From the NCBI GenBank assembly GCA_024640025.1, contig JAHEFT010000002.1:1-64000 (forward strand): a stretch of DNA of 64,000 bases, read 5' to 3'. Below are positions 30,727-39,923 of the stretch, piece after piece; the stretch's first letter is position 1; the number at the start of each line of letters is the position of its first letter. Origin of the DNA: Chromatiales bacterium (GTDB taxonomy: Bacteria > Pseudomonadota > Gammaproteobacteria > Xanthomonadales > SZUA-36). Under the pieces are notes generated by a model. That model did no database searches. It had not been told where the DNA came from and worked only from the letters and a program-made list of their open reading frames with translations. Both the position numbers and the translations under genes were made by a program.

Positions 30727-31560
30727 TTACAGTCTGTTGATCCTGTCTCGGAGCTTTGCGATCTCCCTGAAAACGTGTTGCCGCTGCTCACCGCTTAGCT
30801 CATTCAGGGTACCGGCAACGGCCCGGGCGACGATCATCATATTGTGATCGATAATTGACGTATATTGCGGCGGACGCAACTGTTTACGGTTCCTGTAAGC
30901 CAGTTTTACTGCTTCCTGCCACCCTTCATGCCGTTGCAACAGGGGAGCCAGGGTACTCAGCCAGGATTCCCGTTCCGCCAGCCAGGCGGTATCGAAGCGC
31001 TGCAAAGAATCAGCAGCCTGAAACAGGACCTGCTTCTGACCGGCATCCAGTCTCCCGGTAAACCGTTTCAGGAAGTCTTCAAGGTTTTCGTAACTGTCGT
31101 CAACATACTCCTGGTCACTGCGGTCCAGGAACTCCTCCTCGTATTCGCGTTGCTGTTCCCACAGGCTTTCCACGAACTCGTCCATCTGCTGATCACTCAG
31201 TTGTGCGCCAAAGTCCAGCGCCTCTGACAGCATGCGCTCCTCCACCCGTTCGGCAGCCAGGACGATGTCATCCACCCATCGCTGGACCTGGCCGGCGCTA
31301 ACGTGCTGGCCGAGGTCGGACTCGATCCGATCGAGTATTTCAACGTAGCGGGACAATTCTTCCTGCTGATGCCATTGCAATGCAGGCCCCAACTGCTCCT
31401 GCAGCAGCCGGCGCTGATCGCGTGACAGATCCACATAGCCATCCACATACCAGGGGATAAGCCAGTCGAGATGCTTATAGGTAAAGGTCGCGGTGCAGCC
31501 CGCCAGTAAAACTGCACCCAGCAGCAGCACGGACAATTTTCTGCTTAACGAAGCGATCAA
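30727..31560 (-). CDS. DUF6279-like lipoprotein
   Basis: Lipobox LLAGCTATFTYKHLDWLIPWYVDGYVDLSRDQRRLL. Confidence 0.75.
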   Translation of the reverse strand: MIASLSRKLSVLLLGAVLLAGCTATFTYKHLDWLIPWYVDGYVDLSRDQRRLLQEQLGPALQWHQQEELSRYVEILDRIESDLGQHVSAGQVQRWVDDIVLAAERVEERMLSEALDFGAQLSDQQMDEFVESLWEQQREYEEEFLDRSDQEYVDDSYENLEDFLKRFTGRLDAGQKQVLFQAADSLQRFDTAWLAERESWLSTLAPLLQRHEGWQEAVKLAYRNRKQLRPPQYTSIIDHNMMIVARAVAGTLNELSGEQRQHVFREIAKLRDRINRL

Positions 31561-31583
31561 ATCATTTTCCTTGTTGATAGACT

Positions 31584-32309
31584 ATGGCCTTCATGATTCC
31601 AGACACATCAAAAAGCACGGTCCAGGTTCATCTCGAGCAGTTGACCCGAGGTTACACCGAAGGCTTACAAAGACACCAGGTCCTCGACCATGTCAGTGCT
31701 GACTTCCTGCAAGGTGAGTCCGTAGCGATCCGCGGCCGCAGCGGTTCAGGCAAATCAACCTTGCTCAACCTGATCAGCGGTATCGATACACCGGACTCCG
31801 GCCAGGTGGAAGTCGCGGGCCGCAACATTACCACGATGAAAGAGCGGGAACGCACGCTGTTTCGACGTGAGCATATTGGTTTTATTTACCAGTCTTTCAA
31901 CCTGGTGCCTACGCTGACCGTGGCAGACAACATTCGTTTGGTGCTGGAATTGAACCGGATACCCAAATTGGAATCGGATCGACGCATCAGCGAATTGCTG
32001 GCTGCGGTGGAACTGCCGGATCGGGCCGACAGCTACCCGGATGTGCTGTCGGGCGGTGAACGCCAGCGCGTCGCTATCGCGCGGGCCCTGTGTCACGAGC
32101 CGTCGGTGCTGTTGGCTGATGAGCCGACTGGCAACCTGGATGATAAAACGGCCCAGGGAGTGCTCGATCTGCTGGACAGGCTGGTGCGGCAGGCCGGCCG
32201 CACGATGATCGTAGCCACCCACAGCGCGACTGTGGCCGCCTTCTGTGACCGGACGCTGGAACTGCACGATGGAAAACTGGCGCCGCACCAGGACGGCGCG
32301 GCAACTTAA
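31584..32309 (+). CDS. ABC transporter ATP-binding protein (LolD/MacB-like)
   Basis: Walker A GRSGSGKST, LSGGERQRVAIARAL, LLADEPTGNLD. Confidence 0.95.
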   Translation: MAFMIPDTSKSTVQVHLEQLTRGYTEGLQRHQVLDHVSADFLQGESVAIRGRSGSGKSTLLNLISGIDTPDSGQVEVAGRNITTMKERERTLFRREHIGFIYQSFNLVPTLTVADNIRLVLELNRIPKLESDRRISELLAAVELPDRADSYPDVLSGGERQRVAIARALCHEPSVLLADEPTGNLDDKTAQGVLDLLDRLVRQAGRTMIVATHSATVAAFCDRTLELHDGKLAPHQDGAAT

Positions 32310-34840
32310 TGACAACCGCCCTGTCCCGCGCCAGTCTCGGTTACCTGCTTCGTCATCCCTGGCAACTTGCGCTGGCACTGCTGGGGATCTGTATCGGCGT
32401 GGCGGTGATGGTGGCTGTAGACCTGGCAGTTGAAAGCTCGCGCAAGGCTTTTGAGCTGTCGATGGATACGCTGACCGGCGCTGCGACACACCAGGTCATT
32501 GGGGGGCCCCGGGGTGTCAGCGAAACCCTGTACACCCGGCTGCGGGTTGAGCATGGCATTGACCGCATCGCCCCGGTGGTAGAAGGACGGGTGGAAATTG
32601 GCGGAACACCGGTGCATTTAATGGGCGTGGATCTGTTTGCGGAGCGGCAATTTCGTGTATTCAGTTTGGATGTCGAAAATGATCCCGGCAGCACAGATCT
32701 TGACACCGAGGCCTTGTTTAGCCGCATTCTGACGGACCCTAATGCAGTTTTGATGTCGCGCCAGATCGCCGGGAAGCTGGGTCTGGGTGTCAATGACCGG
32801 TTCGAAGTAAGGTCCGCCGGTGGTTATTTCGAGGGCGAGTTGCTGGGTATAGTCGGCGGGGATGCATCAGCATCTGCCGGTGAGCTGATCATCGTTGACA
32901 TTGCAGTTGCCCAGGAATGGCTTGGCAAGGCCGGGTGGCTTTCGCGTATTGATGTCAACATTCCGCAGGAAGATGCGACCTTGCGGCATGCCATCGAGGC
33001 TTCATTGCCGGCAGGAACGCAACTGCTTGAAGCCTCCGGGCGCACACAGTCGCTGACCGAGATGAGCACGGCCTTCATGACCAACCTGTCGGCGATGAGC
33101 CTGCTGGCATTGCTGGTTGGGCTTTTTCTGATTTACAACAGCGTCAGTTTTGCCGTCCTGCAACGGCGCGGCCTGATTGGCGTTTTACGGGCACTGGGCG
33201 TCACGCGGCAGCAGATCTTCACCCTGATTCTCAGCGAAGGCGTGGTGCTCGGCCTGTTGGGCGCCATTGCCGGCGTCATGCTGGGTATCTGGCTGGGAGA
33301 TTATCTCCTGGTGCTGGTTTCCCGCTCGATCAATGACCTGTATTTCCGCGTCAGCGTCACCGCGGTAACGGTCAGCCCGTTCTCTGTGGCCAAGGGATTG
33401 CTGGCAGGCCTGGGCGCGACGCTGGTTTCGGCGGCGATTCCGGCCATCGAGGCGGCATCCTACGCACCGAGGCTGGCTCTTTCGAGATCGGTGATCGAGC
33501 AGCGCAGCCGGCGCATCGTGCCGCTGATTGCGTTGATGGGTCTGTGCCTGGGTTTGCTGGCGCTGCTGTTGCTGAGGGTATCGGGCAGCAACCTGGTCGC
33601 CGGACTGTCCGCTGTATTTCTGCTGATTCTGGGGTTTGCCTTGTGCGTGCCGATAAGTGTCAGGGTCGCATCCGCGATCCTGGCCCCTCTGGCCAATCGA
33701 CTGGGCGGCACCAGCGCCCGGCTTGCTGTCAGCGGCATCGGGGCCAATCTCAGTCGCACCGGGGTTGCCATCGTGGCGCTGGCGGTTGCCGTCTCAGCAA
33801 CCATCGGTGTCAGCGTGATGGTTGAGAGTTTTCGCGGGTCGGTCAGTGACTGGCTGGACCGGACCTTGCAGTCGGATCTCTATATTGCGGCGCCGGGCGG
33901 CTCACTGGATGCTCCGCTGATTGCGCAATTGACGGGCACCGCAGGGGTCGAAGCCTTCAGCACCAGCCGCCGAATCTGGCTGGAAAGCCCGGAAGGACGG
34001 ATTCGGCTGATCGCCATACAACTCGCAGCCGGCCGGCATCCCAGGTTGGAGCTGCTGGATGCCGGTCCGAACGAGGTCTGGCCTGCATTTGAAGCTGGCG
34101 AAGTGGTGCTGGTTTCCGAACCCTTCGCCTATCGCAGCGGGTTCGTGGCCGGTGATTCGATCACCCTGATAACCAATGCGGGTAATCGTGAGTTCCTGGT
34201 TGGCGGAACTTACAGAAGTTACGATGTGAACGCCGGCGCTGTACTTATCAGCCGAGCTGCCTATGACCTGTTCTGGGATGACCCGGAGATCGACTCGATT
34301 GGGTTGTTCCTGGCGCCGGACGCACGGGCCGATGATGTAGCAGAACGTCTGCGGACGACCCTGCAGGTTCATCCACAGGTCGTGATGCGCTCGAATGTAG
34401 AAATCAGGGATCTGTCACTGAAGGTTTTTGACCGCACCTTCATTATCACCGACGTCCTCTACTGGCTGGCGACGGGCGTAGCCTTTATCGGCATCCTCGG
34501 CGCCATGCTCGCCCTGCAAATGGAACGTGCCCGCGAACTGGCTGTCCTGCGGGCACTGGGCATGACGCCCTGGCAACTTGGCGGAATGGTGACGGCGCAG
34601 ACTGCCACCATCGGTTTGCTTAGCGGCCTGGCCGCGGTTCCCCTGGGCCTGATCATGGCCTGGGTGCTCATCGACGTCATCAACCGGCGGGCTTTCGGCT
34701 GGCAGATGGACATCCAGGTATCCTGGCAGGTACTGGCTGTGGCTATCGGCTTCTCCGTCGGTGCTGCCCTGCTGGCGGGTATTTATCCAGCATGGCGGGC
34801 CGCCAGCAGCCCGCCGGCCCTTGCGATGCGCGAGGAGTGA
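32309..34840 (+). CDS. FtsX-family ABC transporter permease
   Basis: Two FtsX/MacB-type permease halves; GLIGVLRALGVTRQQIF and ELAVLRALGMTPWQLGGM. Confidence 0.93.
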   Translation: MTTALSRASLGYLLRHPWQLALALLGICIGVAVMVAVDLAVESSRKAFELSMDTLTGAATHQVIGGPRGVSETLYTRLRVEHGIDRIAPVVEGRVEIGGTPVHLMGVDLFAERQFRVFSLDVENDPGSTDLDTEALFSRILTDPNAVLMSRQIAGKLGLGVNDRFEVRSAGGYFEGELLGIVGGDASASAGELIIVDIAVAQEWLGKAGWLSRIDVNIPQEDATLRHAIEASLPAGTQLLEASGRTQSLTEMSTAFMTNLSAMSLLALLVGLFLIYNSVSFAVLQRRGLIGVLRALGVTRQQIFTLILSEGVVLGLLGAIAGVMLGIWLGDYLLVLVSRSINDLYFRVSVTAVTVSPFSVAKGLLAGLGATLVSAAIPAIEAASYAPRLALSRSVIEQRSRRIVPLIALMGLCLGLLALLLLRVSGSNLVAGLSAVFLLILGFALCVPISVRVASAILAPLANRLGGTSARLAVSGIGANLSRTGVAIVALAVAVSATIGVSVMVESFRGSVSDWLDRTLQSDLYIAAPGGSLDAPLIAQLTGTAGVEAFSTSRRIWLESPEGRIRLIAIQLAAGRHPRLELLDAGPNEVWPAFEAGEVVLVSEPFAYRSGFVAGDSITLITNAGNREFLVGGTYRSYDVNAGAVLISRAAYDLFWDDPEIDSIGLFLAPDARADDVAERLRTTLQVHPQVVMRSNVEIRDLSLKVFDRTFIITDVLYWLATGVAFIGILGAMLALQMERARELAVLRALGMTPWQLGGMVTAQTATIGLLSGLAAVPLGLIMAWVLIDVINRRAFGWQMDIQVSWQVLAVAIGFSVGAALLAGIYPAWRAASSPPALAMREE

Positions 34841-34844
34841 CCCG

Positions 34845-36038
34845 GTGCCGTTGACCAGAGCTATTTTGTGGATTGTTGCCATTATCCTGGTCGCGGGCGT
34901 TGCTGTTACCCGGTTCCTGGCCAACAGTGAGACCGTTCCCGCAGCGGGCGGAGTTTCACAAAGCAGTTCCAGGTTGGCCGAACTGCTCGGAAGTCAGCGA
35001 TTAGAGGGATTTCCGCTTGCGACAGCCCCGCGGGTTTTCAGCTTTCCTCAAGATCATGGTCCGCATTCTGAATACCGTAACGAATGGTGGTACCTGACCG
35101 GCAACCTCGATAATCAGGATGGCCGGCGTTATGGTTACGAGCTGACCATTTTTCGTTTTTCCCTTGTGCCTGCACCGCCGGGCGAATCTGAAAAAGCGCC
35201 GTCGTCAGCCTGGAAGACCAACCAGGTATATATCGCCCATTTCGCGGTTACAGACGAAGCAGACAATAAGTTTTACGTAGCACAAAAATATTCCCGCGGC
35301 GCCATGGGCCTGGCTGGAGCGCAGGCGGATCCCTTCAAGGTGTGGATAGACGACTGGTCCATTCAGGAAAACCCGGATGAGGTCACGAACTTGCCGCCTG
35401 AGGAAACCTGGGAGCTCACAGCGTCCGGCGACGGCTTCAGCCTGATGCTGAACCTGGCGTCGATCAAGCCCGCTGTGCTCAATGGAACCGCAGGCCTTTC
35501 GCAGAAGTCCGCGCAGGCAGGCAATGCCTCCTATTATTATTCAATACCGCGATTACGCAGTGCAGGAAGCCTGCAGATTGGTGACACTGAGCATAGCGTA
35601 ACAGGCTTGTCCTGGCTGGATCGTGAGTGGAGCAGCAGCGCGCTGGCTGATGATCAGCAAGGCTGGGACTGGTTCGCCCTGCAACTTTCCGATGGCAGCG
35701 ACCTGATGTTCTATAACATCAGGAAAACTGACGGCACCCAGGACCGGCACAGCGCCGGCACCTTCATATTTGCTGATGGAACCTCGCAGCATCTGGATCG
35801 CGACGATGTGGTGCTGACGGTTACCGACCAATGGCAAAGCCCCCAGGGTGCTTTCTATCCCGCGCGCTGGAACATCGAGTTACCGGATTTTGATCTCAGG
35901 CTGTCGGTAAGCCCGGTTATTTCCAACCAGGAATTAGTAACCACCGTGCGCTACTGGGAAGGGGCTGTTGATGTCGTCGGCCGTCGCGGGGGACAGGCAC
36001 TGACAGGCCGCGGTTACGTGGAGCTGACGGGTTACTGA
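34845..36038 (+). CDS. AttH/CrtC-like lipocalin-type secreted protein
   Basis: GTG at 34845; FPQDHGPHSEYRNEWWYLTGNL, GLSWLDREWSSS, DWFALQLSDGSDLMFYNIR; partner of the upstream ABC genes as in Att-type operons. Confidence 0.88.
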   Translation: MPLTRAILWIVAIILVAGVAVTRFLANSETVPAAGGVSQSSSRLAELLGSQRLEGFPLATAPRVFSFPQDHGPHSEYRNEWWYLTGNLDNQDGRRYGYELTIFRFSLVPAPPGESEKAPSSAWKTNQVYIAHFAVTDEADNKFYVAQKYSRGAMGLAGAQADPFKVWIDDWSIQENPDEVTNLPPEETWELTASGDGFSLMLNLASIKPAVLNGTAGLSQKSAQAGNASYYYSIPRLRSAGSLQIGDTEHSVTGLSWLDREWSSSALADDQQGWDWFALQLSDGSDLMFYNIRKTDGTQDRHSAGTFIFADGTSQHLDRDDVVLTVTDQWQSPQGAFYPARWNIELPDFDLRLSVSPVISNQELVTTVRYWEGAVDVVGRRGGQALTGRGYVELTGY

Positions 36039-36076
36039 TGATTTTTAATGACCGGCCTGATTTCGATTAAAACGCT

Positions 36077-36694
36077 CTATTGCAACGGAATCAGTATCTC
36101 ATTGCGGCGCATGAACCAGGGTTTGAACGGCGGATCGTAGCGTGCCCATACGGGCTGACCGTCGGCCTGCAGATCATTCAATTCCATCCATTGCTGCAAC
36201 CTGTCCAGCTGCTTCCGGTAGTTTTTTTCACTCCAGGTTCCTGAATACCTGACAGCAGCAGCCCGGTAGGCCGGGATGTGACGAATCACTACCGCGGGGT
36301 CCTCCGGCACGGGAATGGTTTCCATTGTGTAGGAGGCGGGCATCATGAAAGCCACAGCCCAACCGTTGCCTGACTGACGCTGCCCGACGGGTGAAGTCAT
36401 GGCTATTTTCTCGGAGCGTTTTTCCTGCGAGACCGGCGAGGTCATGGCGATTCTGTCCTGCTTGCTGTTGTCGCCGCTGATGTAATTGAATAGTTTCCTG
36501 AATGCCCGGCTGCCTGCATCCTCGAACTCATCTTCAACCAGTGTTTCCGCCACAATCGAAGGCTCATACTCGCGGATTTCGAAATCACCCGACTGACTGA
36601 TCACCGAATACTTCGCCTCTTCAGTCGCGAAAAGTGAGTTTAACGGCAAGGCTGCCAGTCCGGCTGCCAGCATCAGTACATTTGTTCTGCTCAT
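36077..36694 (-). CDS. SOUL heme-binding family protein
   Basis: YSVISQSGDFEIREYEPSIVAETLV...AFRKLFNYISGDN...IAMTSPVSQ; start MSRTNVLM at 36694. Confidence 0.9.
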   Translation of the reverse strand: MSRTNVLMLAAGLAALPLNSLFATEEAKYSVISQSGDFEIREYEPSIVAETLVEDEFEDAGSRAFRKLFNYISGDNSKQDRIAMTSPVSQEKRSEKIAMTSPVGQRQSGNGWAVAFMMPASYTMETIPVPEDPAVVIRHIPAYRAAAVRYSGTWSEKNYRKQLDRLQQWMELNDLQADGQPVWARYDPPFKPWFMRRNEILIPLQ

Positions 36695-36894
36695 CGTTTT
36701 GCCTCGAATCATCTCTGCGGTGTGGGTGGCAACAGGCCTGCTTTGTCGAGCAAGGCTAAGACCAGGATCGTGGCGGAATGTTCCAAAGGCCAGTTCTCCA
36801 GCTTTAATTTCTGACGTTTGGGAACATTCGGCTTCTGTTATTATTCGTCCGTTTCGCACAGCCTGTGTGCTCAAAAAACAAGAGAGGTTCAGCC

Positions 36895-36981
36895 GTGTTC
36901 CGTCAAATAATCATTGCACCATGTTTCCTGTTTTTTCTGAGCCCGGGACTGGCTGTCTACGGCCAGCCTGATGTCCACTAG
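36895..36981 (+). CDS. Possible 28-aa leader or signal-peptide-like ORF overlapping the ygiQ start
   Basis: AGAGAGG then [34 protein letters not shown] overlaps ygiQ ATG region by 11 nt. Confidence 0.35.
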   Translation: MFRQIIIAPCFLFFLSPGLAVYGQPDVH

Positions 36982-39217
36982 CAGCATTCCAACCGCCAGC
37001 ACCGAACGGTTCGCCAGATTGTATGATTGGCCGAAGTACTGGGCCGAGTGTTTCGGTGTGGCGCCGTTTTTGCCCATGAGCCGGGCGGAAATGGACACGC
37101 TGGGCTGGGATTCCTGCGACGTCATCATCGTCACCGGCGATGCCTACGTGGATCACCCCTCTTTCGGTATGGCCATTGTCGGCCGTTTGCTGGAAGCCCA
37201 GGGCTTCCGCGTGGGCATCATCGCCCAGCCCGACTGGCAATCGGCTGACGCGTTCAAAGCCCTGGGTAAACCCAACCTGTTTTTCGGCGTGGCGGCGGGC
37301 AACATGGACTCCATGATCAACCGCTATACCGCGGAGCGCAAACGACGTTCCGACGACGCTTACACGCCGGGCGGAATGGGCGGCAAGCGCCCGGACCGTT
37401 GCTCCCTGGTGTACAGCCAGCGGTGCAAGGAAGCCTGGCCGGAGGTGCCGGTCATCCTGGGGGGAATCGAGGCTTCGTTGCGGCGCATCGCCCATTACGA
37501 CTACTGGCAGGACAGTGTACGGCGGTCCATCCTGCTGGACGCCACCGCCGACCTGTTGTTGTACGGCAACGCCGAGCGGGCCCTGGTAGAGGTGGCTCAC
37601 CGGCTGGCCAGGGGTGAAGACGTCGCCGGCATCACCGATGTCCGGGGCACGGCCCTGGTGCGCAAGGATACGCCCGAGGGTTGGTGGGAAATCGATTCCA
37701 CCCGCATCGACCGGCCCGGCAAAATCGACAAGGTGGTCAATCCCTACCTCAATGTCCGCGAGATGGATGCAGCCGAGAAACAGCGCCGGGACGCTGCAAT
37801 GTACGGGGTGCCCAACACCGCGTCGGAAAGTGAAGAGGCGTCGTTCATCCCCCACCCGGTTCGCGACCGTGACTGCACGGTTATCCGCCTGCCCTCGTTC
37901 GAAAAAGTCCGCAATGACGCGGTGCTCTATGCCCATGCCAACCGGGTGCTGCACATGGAAACCAACCCGGGTAACGCCAGGGCGCTGGTGCAAAAGCACG
38001 GCGACCTGGACCTGTGGCTGAATGCCCCGCCCATTCCCCTGTCCACGCGTGAAATGGACTACGTTTTCGGGATGCCCTTCGCCCGCGTACCGCATCCCGC
38101 TTACCAGGGCGCGAAAATCCCCGCCTACCAGATGATCCGGTTTTCCGTGAACATCATGCGCGGCTGTTTCGGCGGCTGTACGTTCTGCTCCATCACCGAG
38201 CATGAGGGGCGCATCATCCAGAGTCGCTCCGAGGAATCGATCATCAACGAGGTCGAGCAGATCCGGGACAAGGTTCCGGGATTCACCGGCGTGATATCCG
38301 ACCTGGGCGGGCCCACGGCCAATATGTATCGCATCGCCTGCAAGAGCCGTGAAATCGAGGCCGCCTGCCGCCGGCCCAGTTGCGTGTATCCGGGGATTTG
38401 TTCCAACCTCAATACGGACCATTCGGACTTGACCCGCCTGTATCGCAAGACTCGCGAACTGCCGGGCGTGAACAAGGTGCTGATCGCCTCGGGCCTGCGT
38501 TACGACCTGGCCGTGGAGGACCCCGAATACGTCAAGGAACTGGTCACCCACCACGTCGGCGGCCAGCTCAAAATTGCACCGGAGCACACCGAGAGCGGCC
38601 CGCTTTCAAAAATGATGAAACCCGGTATCGGCAGCTACGACCAGTTCAAGAAACTGTTCGAGAAATATTCAAAAGAGGCGGGCAAGGAACAGTACCTGAT
38701 TCCCTATTTCATCGCCGCCCATCCGGGCACCACCGATGAAGACATGATCAACCTGGCCCTGTGGCTGAAGCGTAACGGGTTCACCGCCGACCAGGTGCAG
38801 GCCTTTTATCCGTCGCCCATGGCAACGGCCACCGCCATGTACCATTCCGGCAAGAACCCCTTGCGCAAGGTCACCTACAAGTCCGATGAAGTGCAGCCGG
38901 TTAAGGATCCGGCGCAGCGAAAACTGCACAAGGCCCTGCTCCGCTATCACGACCCGGCCAACTGGAGCATGCTGCGCGAAGCGCTGAAGAAAATGGGCCG
39001 GGCCGATCTGATCGGTGACGGCAAGAATCATTTGATTCCCGCCAACCAGCCCGAATCCGGCCAGGCCTATCGGGCTGCGCGCAGGAAAAATACCGAGCAG
39101 GCGCACCGGCGGCGCACCGGCAAGAAAATCCTGACCCAGCACACTGGCCTGCCGCCGCGGGATGAGGGCGGCAAACCGGCCCGGCCGGGTAAAAAATCCC
39201 GGACGCCCGGATCATGA
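36971..39217 (+). CDS. ygiQ: YgiQ family radical SAM protein
   Basis: [52 protein letters not shown]. Confidence 0.95.
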   Translation: MSTSSIPTASTERFARLYDWPKYWAECFGVAPFLPMSRAEMDTLGWDSCDVIIVTGDAYVDHPSFGMAIVGRLLEAQGFRVGIIAQPDWQSADAFKALGKPNLFFGVAAGNMDSMINRYTAERKRRSDDAYTPGGMGGKRPDRCSLVYSQRCKEAWPEVPVILGGIEASLRRIAHYDYWQDSVRRSILLDATADLLLYGNAERALVEVAHRLARGEDVAGITDVRGTALVRKDTPEGWWEIDSTRIDRPGKIDKVVNPYLNVREMDAAEKQRRDAAMYGVPNTASESEEASFIPHPVRDRDCTVIRLPSFEKVRNDAVLYAHANRVLHMETNPGNARALVQKHGDLDLWLNAPPIPLSTREMDYVFGMPFARVPHPAYQGAKIPAYQMIRFSVNIMRGCFGGCTFCSITEHEGRIIQSRSEESIINEVEQIRDKVPGFTGVISDLGGPTANMYRIACKSREIEAACRRPSCVYPGICSNLNTDHSDLTRLYRKTRELPGVNKVLIASGLRYDLAVEDPEYVKELVTHHVGGQLKIAPEHTESGPLSKMMKPGIGSYDQFKKLFEKYSKEAGKEQYLIPYFIAAHPGTTDEDMINLALWLKRNGFTADQVQAFYPSPMATATAMYHSGKNPLRKVTYKSDEVQPVKDPAQRKLHKALLRYHDPANWSMLREALKKMGRADLIGDGKNHLIPANQPESGQAYRAARRKNTEQAHRRRTGKKILTQHTGLPPRDEGGKPARPGKKSRTPGS

Positions 39218-39376
39218 TCTCATCGTTGAATTCGAGTGAGCTAAAGGATCGGGGACACCCACAATAAAACCAAAACAAACGCATAAACCGGGAAATATCG
39301 GTCAGAGGTCGCCGCCACAATTCAAGATAGTGCTGCGCCTGATGTGCAAACGATGTTTATTGCTATAATTCTGCGC

Positions 39377-39814
39377 ATGTACAGATTAATTTATAAAAGC
39401 CGTAGTATCGGCCCGGTTGACTGGGAGCTGGTGAACCAGATTATTAGCTCAAGCGAAGCCCAAAATAGTCAAGACAACATTACCGGTGTGCTGCTGGCTA
39501 CTGATAGCCACTTTTTGCAGGTCATCGAGGGTGAGTTCGAAGAACTCAATAATCTGTTCATGCGGATTGCACGTGACACCCAGCATGACAACGTGCAGTT
39601 GATCAGCTTTGCTTGTATTGAGTCGCGATTGTTTGGTGGCTGGGTTATGCACGGTATCGGTCTTTTTGATTTTAACGCCGAACTATCACAGCAGCTGATT
39701 GATAAGTGGGGTGAGGAGGACGGTGGTGTCCGATTTCCAGTGCAGGAGTGGCAAGCGCTCGCGTTGATTAACGATATTCGTAATGCACAGAATCAGAGTA
39801 AAGGGGCAGACTAA
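39377..39814 (+). CDS. BLUF domain blue-light sensor
   Basis: MYRLIYKSR...SSEAQNSQDNITGVLLATDSHFLQVIEGEFEELNNLFMRIARDTQHDNVQLI...FGGWVMHG; flavin-site Tyr, Asn, Gln, Trp and Met present; start 39377 preferred over 39344. Confidence 0.92.
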   Translation: MYRLIYKSRSIGPVDWELVNQIISSSEAQNSQDNITGVLLATDSHFLQVIEGEFEELNNLFMRIARDTQHDNVQLISFACIESRLFGGWVMHGIGLFDFNAELSQQLIDKWGEEDGGVRFPVQEWQALALINDIRNAQNQSKGAD

Positions 39815-39826
39815 CTGAACCGTTTG

Positions 39827-39846
39827 AAAAAAGGGGTCAGAGCCCC
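39827..39846 (-). terminator. Likely intrinsic terminator of the sulP-type gene
   Basis: Reverse strand GGGG-CTCTGA-CCCC followed by TTTTTT. Confidence 0.6.
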
Positions 39847-39923
39847 GGTGCTGCATCACGGGTAACCGTCACCGTCACCACCCGCTGATCAGCATGCCAG
39901 CCATGGCAGGATGTTGCGCCTTG

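Noticed and set aside
36911-38587. 558-aa minus-strand ORF
   Set aside because: Antisense to the well-supported ygiQ radical SAM gene; composition typical of a shadow ORF in GC-rich DNA
39231-39270. GGATCGGGGACACCCACAATA segment before the BLUF gene, considered as a REP or mobile-cassette boundary
   Set aside because: No paired copy found in the window; the GGGGTCAGAGCCCC on the other side is better explained as the SulP terminator
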